64,000 nucleotides of DNA from Polyporus tsugae. Lineage: Eukaryota > Basidiomycota > Agaricomycetes > Polyporales > Polyporaceae. The notes beneath the pieces were generated by a model. The model was not told where the DNA came from, searched no databases, and worked only from the letters and a program-made list of their open reading frames with translations. The stretch is from NCBI GenBank assembly GCA_024305745.1, contig JAHRBS010000006.1, positions 498,501 through 562,500 of the forward strand, read 5' to 3'. Of the stretch, positions 10,686 through 21,442 are shown piece by piece (positions within the stretch are counted from its first letter, which is position 1; each line of letters opens with the position of its first letter). The position numbers were made by a program, and so were the translations under genes.

Positions 10686-11384
10686 CTATGCACGCATCCG
10701 ATACCACTCCACGGCTGCCAGCAACGCCTCGAGCTTCTGAGGGCGATTCGGGATCTTCGACTTCAATGGGATGTCAGCATCTTTGAAACACTTCCGATGG
10801 ACTTCTAACTGCTCCTCCAACTGAGCTTTGGTCATCCCCTCGATCGTGGCCAGCTCGATGACCAGCTCCGTCTTTGCCACCTTCCTAGCTGCCTCCTGTT
10901 CTCGCCGCTCCCGCTCTTCTCGCTCACGTGCCATCTGGTCCGCATTCATTCCTCGATGTGTGCCTTATGGCGGACCTTCTTCATACCGCTGTCATTGAGC
11001 GTGCGCGCCTCACCTCGGATGTACTTGTAGTCCTCGTCTATGAAGTGGGCATGCATGAACACTTCGGTGTTGTTCTGCGCGCACTTCTGAAGGGAGTTGT
11101 AGTACAGCTCGGTGCTAAATGGATTTGCAGAGCCATTGGCGAAGGAGGTCGAACGCGCCCTCGTTTGCGTCGTTGGTAGCAAATATCCAAGCCTTGTTGA
11201 GCTCCTTCTTAGTGCTCTGGTCAATTGTGCCACCCTTCTCGAACTCCTTCACAGCCCCAATGTTTTCCTTGTCCTCCCTATCCTGTCGCTCAACCTGACA
11301 CTCACAGGCCTTGGCCAGGGCAGATTTTTGCGCCGAGGATACGCCTTTACGACGGACACCCTTGCGCCGCTGCGGGCTTCCCAT
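10686..11384 (-). pseudogene. Relic of a repeat-associated coiled-coil protein
   Basis: Three consecutive minus-strand frames read as one protein interrupted by frameshifts. The first contains KKELNKAWIFATNDANEGA, the second LYYNSLQKCAQNNTEVF and ARTLNDSGMKK, the third a charged helix (EREERERREQEAARK) followed by TKAQLEEQLEVHRK and KLEALLAAVE. The amphipathic, highly charged order looks like the C-terminus of proteins that travel with multicopy elements in Agaricomycetes, but I cannot name the family with certainty. The frameshifts near 11115 and 10947 argue against a working gene. Confidence 0.5.
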
Positions 11385-11399
11385 TCTCCAAGCCCGAGG

Positions 11400-14306
11400 T
11401 AGTGTTGTGGTACATTTCCGGTGTGTGGGGTATTAACTGGAGGGTAGTGTTCCATTAACCTGAGGATAGTACTGTTATCACAGACTGTTCGCGGCCCTCG
11501 AACAAAGTCGAGTGGAGGCTGCAGAGTTGCCGCAATTGGTCACTGAAGCAAGACAAGTAAACATTGCGAGTATAATCAGAAAAATTGCTAAAATTCCGCG
11601 AAAAATACATACAGAGCTCGACGACTTCATACGAACACCTCCGAGTGCAGCGGGGGGACGGGGGTGGGATGGGGCAGGCTAAAAGCGACAATGGAGCAGC
11701 TGCATCCACATCTGGAGGAGCATCGCAGCTCGCGCGACATGATACATGTGATGGGATTCAACGCCATGGTGGCGCATCTATGCTCCCCACGCCGCCGCGT
11801 GACACGTCGAAGTGCGCGCAACATTTCCACTTGTCGTCTGAGTCTAGTACCTTGATTTTGGTCGCGATCAATTAGAGCAATTGGCCTTCATGATGTCTAC
11901 AATTTTTGTTTGTTTGTTTTCCTTCATCTAGGGCTGAATTCATATGCAAGCTGTGCGAGATCTGCATACAACAAACATTCAAATTGTAGACATCATTCCT
12001 AAGTACATTTCTAGTGCATTGGTCTGTTTTTTGAGACCCCGCGAGTCCATCATATGTTTTAATGTTGCGCCGATTGTCAAGACCACCTCCCTTGGGCGTT
12101 ACGGTCCTACAGTAAATACATACAAACATCACGTGTCTTGCAGGCATTGCCCCTCCCCACTCTAAGGACCTGCAGCATCTACTCGGAGTAGCCATAGCCG
12201 CTCGGTATTCACCGCCGCAGTCCAAGGACTCTTAGGAGGACTTAACGACACTTGCAAAAGCCATGACATATAGCTTGCATTCATTCGCGCACCCAAAGAA
12301 ACGGGGCCCGACTCCACCCATGCTAGACCAACGATATACGATCAACATGAAATCCACCCATACTCTGCGTATGGAGGATGCAGCACGAGTCTCACACAGC
12401 CAGGGTGGCCATACCGACCATTGTCATCCGATGTCGAACCAAGCCGACCACCAGCAAGGGGCACGCCGCCCCGGTCACGGTTTGTCTTGTATTAAATAGT
12501 CAGCATACTCCGGTGCAGGTGAGACATCCCATGTCCGTTCTGCCAATTCCCCGGATGGCTGCCCTGCAGAATGTTGGACAGTGGTGGACGTTTCTCGGAC
12601 ATAGCATGTGTCCTCGCAGTCCGGGGAATACTTTGCCTCCCCAATGGTCCATTACGCTATTATAAACTAGTGTCAGTCTGCGACACCACATATTTTCTGA
12701 GAGTGTCTGCACACCGTCTTTTCCAGATAGGTCTCTCAAACTCATCACAGGGGAGGGTAACACTCTCCCCTGGCTGTCGGCGAAGAAAAGGAGGGAACGC
12801 AGTTCCGATGTCCACCATAGCTGAAGATAATGGACCGCCGATGTCAATCTCTGTCCAACCATGTTGTGTTATGGTGTTTGCGTAGACACAGGAGGGGAAT
12901 GTATGTGTAACGCACTGGCGAGCCCACGAAAACAGCAATATGCAGCGCTCTGACGGTGATCCCGACTTCCGCCACAACTATAAGACTAGGAGTCGAATTC
13001 TAACCTGAGCGCCCCTGTCTCATTTATTTGATAGAATGCGACTACAAGAATTGCGAAAGAACTCCTTTGTGGCACTATATGTACATCTTCGAGTTGCGGG
13101 GAGAATGGGTTAGCAAAGAATGTGCTCAATCCATGATACGCTAGCCGCGCACCTTGCATCCAATACGCTCTCCCAGACCTCATCTAGAAGGCCTCCATTT
13201 CATCGTGAAGCATGTATGCGCCAACCAAAGCCGTTCCCTGTCCCAGAGCTGAAATAGAGGCATGGCCCGGCTGCCAGTGGTCCTTCGGGCACACGTGAAG
13301 CAAGGCAAAAGACGAGGAAAGTTGAGCGAAACCTAAGCTTCAGCTTCAAAGGCTGAAATTCATGCCATGGATAGGGCATTGGGAGGGAGGGGGAGATGAC
13401 CAAGCTAATGCGTGTTTGTCATTGCATTGTGCAAGGACAATGATGTGGCCCATGTGGCATGACAACGTGGCAGCTGGCGTTGGGTGTCGCTCCTTCCTAA
13501 TGCAGATGTCGGCGCCTGCGGCAGCAGTGCCGCAGTGCCAGCACGCGCTCCGCCTGTTGGACCTTTTCCCCCCACCCACCATGCGCAGGGATTGTCATGC
13601 CAAAGTGAAAGTGAGTTGAGAGGAATTCCTGTCCTCTTCACCGTCAGGCTGATACAGGCTGCGCTTTTGCAGCGAGGTGTTGCCAATATCATACTGGAGT
13701 CAGAACACAGGCTCGATACATACCGTATCACTTCGAGTCATTGACTGGTCAGAGACTCTCATGACCAACTCGCGACTGTACGAAGATCCAGCTCGATGTA
13801 GCCGTTTTTTCTCATATACCTTCTCCGTTCGCAAGGTCGAGTATGACCTCAGACTCATGTATGTCGACGATTTCATTACCGTGATGGCACAGAAGGGCGG
13901 TCAATCCGGTCTCCTGCACTTGCAAGCTAGGCACATCTCTAGTGGGCCACTGGACCACTCTGTCAACATTTTGCACCGCATTTCCTCCCTCGCCTACCTC
14001 ATTGACACAATGACATGGATCCTCAAACGCCTTTCCTCTCCCATCTGCACCTCACACTTCGCCGATTGCAAGGCCGAAGACCCGTTTGACTTATCCGCCA
14101 TTGTCACCCTGCCCCTCCGTGCACTCCGAGGACAACTGACTGCAGCACGGGCGTCTCTCTTTCCTAATGCGATCCTGATGTCAGCAGCTGACATGAGCAC
14201 TCACTTGAACTTCGGGCTCAGACCTCATCTCCCAACTAACCCCAGTCGTCAGCTGTATGTAGTCAAACTTCCCTTCTGCAGACTTAAACCTCATAGCTTA
14301 TACTAG
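11400..14306. other. Gene-poor stretch upstream of the BTB gene
   Basis: No gene could be supported. A 209-codon frame at 13677-14306 ends directly before the BTB start but has no recognisable domain or codon pattern. A minus-strand frame at 12660-12977 was likewise not assignable. Confidence 0.4.
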
Positions 14307-15460
14307 ATGGATCCCAACGCCATCTTTGAACACCATCCGAAGTTCTACATTCCTAATGGTGATGTAGTTCTCGCCGCGAAGGTCGCATCCAAAACAAACG
14401 GAGGTCCGCCGAGATACCAACTGTTCCGTGTGCACAAGTTCCTCCTCGGGTTCCGTTCGCAGGTCTTTGCCAACCTGTTTACCAATGCAGACGCCGACGC
14501 GTCCAACGAGCCTTCCTACGATGGGCTACCACTCGTAGAACTGCAAGGAGATGACGCGGACGATTTTGCCCTCTTCCTTAATTATCTATATGGTCCAGAG
14601 ACGTATGTCGTTGGGAATCAGAATATCTGTGCCCTCACTCACGCTAATGTTGAAGCTCGCTAACCTTCCGACACCACGACCCCAACACCCCTATTGCCAT
14701 CAGCGGTGTCGTCAGGTTGGCTGACAAGTACCTCCTTGAGCCTTTGCATAAAAGACTTGTCGCGCAGGTCGTCGAAGATTGGCCGACAACTCTTCGGGGC
14801 TGGGACGTTCAACAGGCGGAGATTCAAGCGATCAAGGACGCAATTCTTACGATGGGCGACGACCCAGTCGACCGTGGCCCCCCTCTCTCTGACGTTATCC
14901 CTGAGCCAGTATCTGTGATAGTCTTCGCCCAAGAGTTCGGATGTCCCGAGATCCTGCCCTCTGCGTTCTACCGGCTCCTTCAGATGAACTTCAACCACAA
15001 CTGGAGCCTCTGAGCCCCCAAACTAGGCCCCCATCCCCATCCTACCTCTTGCAGTCCTCTGGCCTTGGCCAGATGGAACCTTCTGGACAGGGATAACCTT
15101 GCGCAGTACATTCATGGCCTTCAGGCGGCAGAAGAGTACGTTCCGGATGCCACAATGTTTTTGTACGAGGAGTGCGTCCCTAAATTCTGGCAAGGATGGC
15201 AGTCCGACCCAAAATCGTCCTGTTTCCAGTACGTCAACAATATGTTCTATGTGCTGGGGAAGAGGAGCGGGATTCCAGCCACACGGGACCCCCTTCGCTG
15301 GTTGGTGGACTGCTTGCATCATGACCAGTTCCCAGGGCTATCGGAGCAGTACCCAAAGGGATTGTGCGAGAAGTGCCGCAGCGTTCTCACCTACCAAGTG
15401 CCCAGGGAGCGGCAGAGGGTTTGGCGGGAATTGGTGCCCAAATGGTTCCAACTCGAGTAG
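14307..15460 (+). CDS. BTB/POZ domain protein, possibly with one in-frame stop
   Basis: Exon 1 is 14307-14602 and exon 2 starts at 14656 after a 53-nt GT-AG intron. The N-terminal third is a BTB fold: a YIPNGDVVLAAKV strand, RVHKFLLGFRSQVF, a LFLNYLYGPE acidic helix region and VVRLADKYLLEPLHKRL. The C-terminal half carries IVFAQEFGCPEILPSAFY and a Cys/His-containing end (CLHHD, CEKC). Such proteins are expanded in Agaricomycetes and may act as cullin-3 adaptors or transcriptional regulators. A TGA at 15011-15013 interrupts the frame, while the same frame continues past it to the TAG at 15458-15460. No canonical intron removes the stop, so the gene is either freshly disabled or spliced at a site I cannot see. 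Confidence 0.65.
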
Positions 15461-15952
15461 GTCCGAGGGACGGGCTGTATATCATGTCTCTCTCATGTAT
15501 TGTCGTATAGACAGATAATTGCGATGGTTTGCCACGAACCTCATTCACACCTTGCTCCACTGGCACAAAATTCGCGGTCATCCTCGCTTGTACGGTACCC
15601 CCACTGGTGCATCATTGGAGCACGCTCCTCGCCGTAGCCCATTCCCATGATCTCCGCACCATGCAGCGCAGAGGGCGCTGTGAAGTCGTACGTGCCAAAC
15701 ATGCCATGTACTACGCGTAACTGCTTGGCCCGCAGCTGACGCGACGGGTAGTCACCTCGTAAACTACGTCCGGCAAGAGCATTCCCAGGAGGGCAATCAA
15801 TACGTTCCTGGAAATCAATTGAAGACAGCGCCATACATACCTGTTTTTTCTTCTTCTAGTACATTGCGGCGCTGACTAGAAATGCATGAAATCAAATCAG
15901 TTGGTCGCCCAGAATTCATGCACTGCGCATGTCGGTCACTCGGTCACCCACC
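15461..15952. other. Spacer with one unassigned minus-strand frame
   Basis: The minus-strand frame at 15541-15834 reads like protein near its end (MFGTYDFTAPSALHG, GYGEERAPMMHQ), but no family was recognised and no complete exon set was found. The rest is non-coding. Confidence 0.3.
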
Positions 15953-16790
15953 TCAACACTCGGTGTATGGCGGGGGGAGAGTGGATATGGTGGAATCGCT
16001 GCGAGAGTCGCCATCACAAAACTCAGTGGCAGGCATGTCTCCGCCATCTGCCTGAAACTCCTCATACCCAGGCGGCCTCTGGTGCATTTCTAAAGCATGC
16101 ATCCCGTCTAAACAGCGGGTCGCATGATGTGCGGCGGGATCACGGCGACCTCTGCCTGTCCGTAGCCCACCCGAGCGAGCACGAGCGGTTGCATAATTGA
16201 GCTCTGCAGTCGGATACGAGTCGTCGCGCTGGTCAACACCGGTAGTGTGGTCCCCAGGGGAACTTGGAGAGATGCGAGCTGCCGACTTCTCGCACATCGA
16301 AGGCGTCAAACCAGGTTCACCGCCTGAGCCCGAGATACTGGCACAGTTTGACAGGTGTCGGCTTGGTGAACCTGCATAGCACGATGTCCCGCGAGCGACT
16401 TATCAGCTTCTACGGCAGATGATAGACTCGCAGAAGGGCACTCACCGCCTCGACCTGCATCTCCATGGATAGCCTCAATGGTCTCCATGGGACGAGGATC
16501 TTCGTCCAAGATATTAGGAGCAGGGGTCACACGCGATACATCTCCTCAAAGTCTTCAGGTGGGGGAATCTACATGGAGGGGCATATTCAGACACACCTGT
16601 GGCCCGGGGCGAGGCATCACGGTCCCGTCGCTTTTGCCGTCGGAGGAGATAAATGCACAGAGGGGTCGAACCGACCGCCGCGACAATCGCCAAGCCCAAT
16701 CCGATGCCGACAAATGCGCCAGGTTGTATGCTTTGGTGTGACCCAGCCTGCAGCGACAATGAGACGCTTGGGGTAGATGTAAGCGTTACA
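15953..16790 (-). pseudogene. Partial single-pass membrane protein with PPPY tail
   Basis: Minus-strand segments give SHQSIQPGAFVGIGLGLAIV as the start of a membrane segment that ends in PLCIYLLRRQKRR, then a cytoplasmic tail (DEDPRPMETIEAIHGDAG) and, after probable short introns, an end rich in charged residues closing with STLPPPYTEC at 15953. A C-terminal PPPY motif could recruit WW-domain ubiquitin ligases. The ectodomain and signal peptide were not found; upstream on this strand lies a BTB relic. It is homologous to the fragment at 7200-7500. It is probably a truncated gene. Confidence 0.45.
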
Positions 16791-16832
16791 GCCTACAGGA
16801 GCTGCTAAAGATGGGGCAGTGGCCATCTGAGG

Positions 16833-17220
16833 TATGCCATGAGTACGTTCGTCGCATATGAGCTGGTAGGATACCGCGGGGAGGACCTGGGGGCACCCAA
16901 ATTCTTGAGCAAACACGATGGCGGAGGCGGGCTCAGGGACATAGTTGGAGGGGTACTCACGTTTGATCCCCTCTTCCCGGGATTGATGACCACGGGTCTG
17001 TCCTCTACCGCCCCTGATCTCAATTTGGGGGATGTCTCACTCTTGCAAAAGGGCGGGTCAATCTGACACAACTACCTTAATAAGGTGTTCTCACAGGCTG
17101 TCAATGTAGTATTTGGCGGCCAGGCGGATGACTCGGGTGATGACGAGCAGGTTGTTGTGGTCCGAGTCGAGTGACCGCTTGAAAATCAGGCCGCCGCTCC
17201 GGTTTGATCTGTACAGTAAA
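16833..17220 (-). pseudogene. Relic of a BTB-type gene
   Basis: The minus strand carries LLVITRVIRLAAKYYIDSL followed by TGA (17091-17093), matching the VVRLADKYLLEPL segment of the gene at 14307. Further along, VPEPASAIVFAQEFGCPQVLP matches its IPEPVSVIVFAQEFGCPEILP segment (each written here as a short block). Order and spacing are those of the intact paralogue in the opposite orientation, but stops and frame changes intervene. The two copies probably arose by local duplication. Confidence 0.7.
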
Positions 17221-18850
17221 GTGTCGGGTACCGTCCGGCGTGTACATTTGAAATCGCAACAAGGAGTATGTAGAGAATACAAGCAGATTAAGAAGAGCAG
17301 TATAGCCTGGTGAGTCGGTGATGATGGAACTGTAGGCCAAGAAGTAGAGCTGCGGACGCACAAGTTTCAGGTCCCCGGTGGGCTTATGTAATCGCCGTTT
17401 CTGGTCTCTCAGACGCCCGTAACGCGTCGATCGCGCGCCCCCGAAGAGCCCAGCGGATAGGCGCCCGCGCGCAACGACGGCGCAAGTGAAGACAACACGA
17501 ACGAACGGCTCCCGCCCGCCAAAATATTTATTAAAAGCAAAGGAATATGTTTGTGAGAGATCTCGGTGCACACGCGATAGAAAGGACACACTATGGCAAT
17601 CACTGTGAATTCAGCAACATTTCGCACAATAAGTGCCCGTGTGCGTTGAGGGCGCGAGGAGGAGACAACCCCGGCGAGGGCCTTCTGCAGCTCAATAACT
17701 CGGAAAAAGTAGTGGAGTATATATTTGATAGATGGCAGCACCAACATGATAGAAAAAATTAAAGTCTAACCGCTGTGGAGGCTGCCAGGGCAGGTGCAAA
17801 GGGGGGAACCAGAGAAACCATGTAACACTTGAAATTGATGATGGAGAGAATGCAGGAAGCTACGGGAGCTTGCGCGATGAGGGTGGGAGGACGCGCAATG
17901 CCAGCGCGTGCTGACATGTTCAAGGGAGCGAGCGCGGGAGCAGGCGTGAGGGAGGAGGGCAGGGCGCGCGATAGCCGGAGGGACCAGAAATCTCCCACAC
18001 TAGGGACTGGAAATCGGAGGCAACGCAGCTGTCTGCGGATGGGGTCAAAACTCGCAGAGGACCCAGCCAAACGTGCGTCCGAAGCTCTTCTAGCACCTCC
18101 GGTTTCCAGTCCTGATGTGATCGGATTTCTGGTCCCTCGGGAAGGAGGGAAGCGAACAAGGCGGTCGCGCGTGCGCGCGAGGTCGCGAGCCCGTAACAAA
18201 TCATTCTCACAGGTCACACAGCCCTCGGAGGGGGCGCTGGGGTCCGGGCTCGGTCACGGTGGGGCGGGGTGACACGTGACTTTCCTTATATGGTAGCGAG
18301 ACCTGAAATTGGCGCTCTAGAGACCTGAAATCTCTGACAAGAAGCGCCAGAACGCTCTTCCACGGGCGCCTGGATTACCTTTTATGTAGTAAAACGTCAC
18401 CGTGTGGCAAGCGCCAAACAATCGAGGATGCCACCAGCCAAAGACCCCGACAACTCTTTCAGCTTCCAGCAACCCCAAGAATACAAGCTCCTCCCGATGC
18501 CACCACTCTGTGCTATCAACGCTGGTCTGAATCTGTGAGGGTAGCATCATTCCATACGGGGTCGTGCGGAGTGAACCGTGGTCAACAAGTACATCGCAAG
18601 GCTCACACCTGCCAAGCGGCAAAAGCCATGGACAATGAGGTACGTAGAATCCCGTTTTCAAGCCGCTCTCACACGGAGGGCACCGGCATCGTCAGGTGAG
18701 CTTCTTCTACCGCTGGTGACGTCTTCGGTTGTGTCGGACGACACCTCTTGTATTTCCCTCTTCACTTTGGCAGCAAGCACCGAGTCGGCCCCCGCGCTGT
18801 CTCCACGGCCTCGCTACACTGCGCCCATACTCACCACATAATAATTTCCC
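17221..18850. other. Gene-poor stretch
   Basis: The overlapping frames on both strands (for example minus 17409-17747 and 17759-18217) are Arg/Ser/Pro-rich products of GC-rich DNA. I could not support any as a gene. Confidence 0.35.
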
Positions 18851-18859
18851 CGAAGTCAT

Positions 18860-18990
18860 AGTCAGGTTGCGGTCCGAGATGATTCATCGTGGAACGACGC
18901 CAGCGGTCGCGCTGAATTTGCGCCTCACGCGGAAGGTATCATACGCACCATGTACGTTGTGAACCACGGCATTGCGAGGCTGTCCTTCGT
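18860..18990 (+). pseudogene. Possible relic of a third 2-oxoglutarate oxygenase N-terminus
   Basis: The plus strand reads MYVVNHGIAR around 18949-18978. This resembles the MYIVNHGLTE (gene at 19270) and LYLINHGWTE (gene at 30555) segments that close the DIOX_N domain. It is followed by a possible GT donor. The match is short and the flanking sequence is degenerate, so this is a tentative call. Confidence 0.3.
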
Positions 18991-19269
18991 TAGGTGAGCT
19001 GTTTCCTGACTCTGCGGTACTGCATGCTCACGGACGGGCATAGAACGCAACCTTCTTACCTATGGTTTATTCTGAATTCAGCGTGCGGTTAGATTGTCTA
19101 CGATTGGGTAACAAGGTGAGATACTCCCCTACCTAATCCGCTAGATGGGCGGTAACTCAAACTGAGCTCGGACCCCGATCTCCCTTTGCTTCACACACAC
19201 TTTGGGCTATTACCAAGATGTTTCAGCCTGCATTCTATGGCACTCAGGTCTCATCCGTACCCTGCAACC

Positions 19270-20246
19270 ATGCCTGGAACGACCATATCCCCGGTCCCCC
19301 ATTATGAGCCTGCACCAGCGACACAGGAAGACTGTGAGTCAGTCTTCCTCACGACGTCCCTACTAGCTCACCTCCTGTGAAGTGGATTGGGTCGACCTCT
19401 CCATCATCGATATCTCTAAGGCCAGGACACTCGAGGGGCGCCAAGAGCTCGCTCCCATGGTCCGAGACACCATGCGGATCCATGGATTCATGTACATCGT
19501 GAATCACGGACTGACTGAGGCCGAGGTGAGCACCTTGAGGACAGCCCAGGAAAATGCTGTGTGTGGTGGTTGACTTATAGAACATAGAATGAGTGCATGA
19601 CCGACATAGCAGACGTTCCATTCGCTCAAGTCTCTGAAGAGGAAAAGAAGATGTTTGATGGGAAGATCAAGGAGGAAGGCTCGTGGATGAGCTACAAATT
19701 GCGTCATTTCTGGGTAAGGCATTGAACGCTTGACCGAGGGTACCTCATACTTACTGAAGTGTCATATGTTAGACGATCGACAATGGTGTTCGCGACCAGA
19801 TCGAGCATTACAACAGTGAGTTGTGACTTTGAGCTACAGGACAGCGACTGATCCTCAAAGATCAGTGCACTAGCATATATTCCATCAGCGACACCCCGAA
19901 GCGCTGCAACCTTTCTTACTGGAGTTGTGGGCGTTCTCCGAGTACAACTTCTACAACATCCTCCAGCCTGTTCTCAGGCAAGTTGAGTTCATGGTAGATG
20001 GGAACCTCGTCTGATGTCAGCGCAGGTTGCTCGCTCTAGGGCTGGAGTTGCCTGAAGAGACGTTTGTCAACCTGTTTAACTTCGACACTCAAGGCGATAC
20101 TTACTGTGAGTCCCGACACTCGATCTAGTACATTCGCGTCCTGCTGACAAAGGCTGCCCTTCAGTTTGTTTCATGAAGTAGTAAGCGTCCCTAACAAGGG
20201 TTTTGCCCATCCGTTCGCTAGATATTCACTGCGTGGTGACAGTTAC
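19270..20246 (+). pseudogene. 5' half of a 2-oxoglutarate/Fe(II) oxygenase gene split by chromovirus B
   Basis: The first exons of an isopenicillin-N-synthase-like oxygenase align with the intact paralogue at 30555: exon 1 19270-19333, exon 2 19383-19525 (DIOX_N, ending MYIVNHGLTEAE), exon 3 19588-19713, exon 4 19773-19815. Exon lengths are the same as in the paralogue. The fifth exon reads CAC TAG CAT near 19875, an in-frame stop. The paralogue's exon 5 is split here by an extra intron with a GC donor (CTCAG|gcaag, near 19978). The 16-nt micro-exon ending TTCATGAAGTA is kept. The gene runs into the target duplication GTTAC (20242-20246) at the start of its last exon, where chromovirus B is inserted. 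Confidence 0.85.
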
Positions 20247-20441
20247 TGATAAGGTCAGACCTCGCGCTAGCAATAAGCGAAGGACTGGGGGACTAAAGAC
20301 CAACTCGAAGCTGGGGAATTACCGCAGCTACTGAGGGGTTTATATATTGTACTGGAACCTGTGCACAGACCAGGTGCTTCAGGGCAGGTCGTACATGTTG
20401 TTACAGGTGGTATTACTAATCGTAAGAATCATATCGTAACA
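20247..20441 (-). repeat. 3' LTR of chromovirus B
   Basis: This 195-bp LTR keeps the intact 11-nt self-primer sequence at 20302-20312 and a TATA box at 20339-20346 (minus-strand TATATAAA). Its partner is 27234-27428. Confidence 0.93.
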
Positions 20442-20455
20442 TTACCCCCCCCTTT
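20442..20455 (-). other. Polypurine tract of chromovirus B
   Basis: The minus strand reads AAAGGGGGGGGTAA directly before the 3' LTR, the expected primer for plus-strand DNA synthesis. Confidence 0.85.
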
Positions 20456-20518
20456 AGCTTCATGTCCCAGGAAGCCGCAAAGTGTTAGTAGTGGGTAGTC
20501 GTTAATGTCATGGGCTAA

Positions 20519-21442
20519 CTAGTCATAAGCAAAGTGTCGTACATAGTCCTGTTGTGTATTACTTTCATTAGGATTTCGTCGTTTCCAGTCATTATATCTA
20601 CGTGTCCAAAAGTCATAAGAGTCTGTGTTGTATGTAATTATTTGTCCATGTTTGTCCGTAGCGGTGAGTAGGTAGCGAACGTGGATGCGTGGCGCGAATT
20701 TGTTCGCTGCGTAGAAAGCGGTGATGAGCTTCTTAGCCTCATCCGTCTGAAGTTTGTCCATATCCAAAAGTACCCATTCGCGGTCAGCTCGTGTGAGTCC
20801 ACACCATTGAACAAGGTAATGAACTTTGCGAGATCAACCCGATCCTTCTACGATCTTTGAATCTAAGATCGATTCGACTTCTCGATCAGGTTCTAGAAGA
20901 GTGGGTACTTCTCGACTGGTTTTCCCTTGATTTGGGAATTCGGGATCATGTGCAGGGGTTAAGAGTACTTCGTTGAATACGGGATGACGTAACTTCCACT
21001 TGGGTGGGAGTTTTAGGCGATATGCACTAGCACCGACTTTTTCTTCAACTCGGAAAGGGCCGTAGCGCTTGTCTTTGAGTTTCTTGTTTGGTCGGTCGGT
21101 GGGGAAGTTTTGTGCGTCTATGTATACGTAATCGCCTATCTTGTAATCTCGTGACAGTTGTCGGTGCTTATCGTAATGTCGCTTCATCGCTTCTCACGCT
21201 ACCTCCAGCGCCTGCGCTGCTTGCTTCCCGATGTGTTGCATTCGCTCGGTGAATTGCTTGGCGGATTCATTGATGCCGTCTTTCAAAGTCTCGACTCCGG
21301 TATTGGGTTCGTGACCGTGAGTCATGAAGAAAGGAGACATCCCTGTGGACGCGTGTACACGACATTGGTAAGCGAACTCTGCTAGCGGTAGCCATTCGAC
21401 CCAGTCATCCTGCTTGTGATTGATGAAGATCCGTAGATAGGT
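20519..21442 (-). pseudogene. Chromovirus B integrase C-terminus and chromodomain
   Basis: This segment continues the Pol frame after a TAG at 21443-21445. It contains the rest of the integrase core, a C-terminal domain (IGDYVYIDAQNFPT, KRYGPFRVEEKVG) and, after a TGA at 20834-20836, a chromodomain (KVHYLVQWCGL, REWVLLD). A second TGA lies at 21194-21196. It ends with TAG near 20519. Each stop can be explained by one base change in an otherwise open frame. Confidence 0.85.

Noticed and set aside
13677..14306. 209-codon plus-strand frame just before the BTB gene
   Set aside because: No domain, no conserved exon pattern and composition like the surrounding non-coding DNA.
17759..18217. Minus-strand 152-codon frame with hydrophobic end
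   Set aside because: It is opposed by an equally long frame on the plus strand in GC-rich DNA; no motif supports either.
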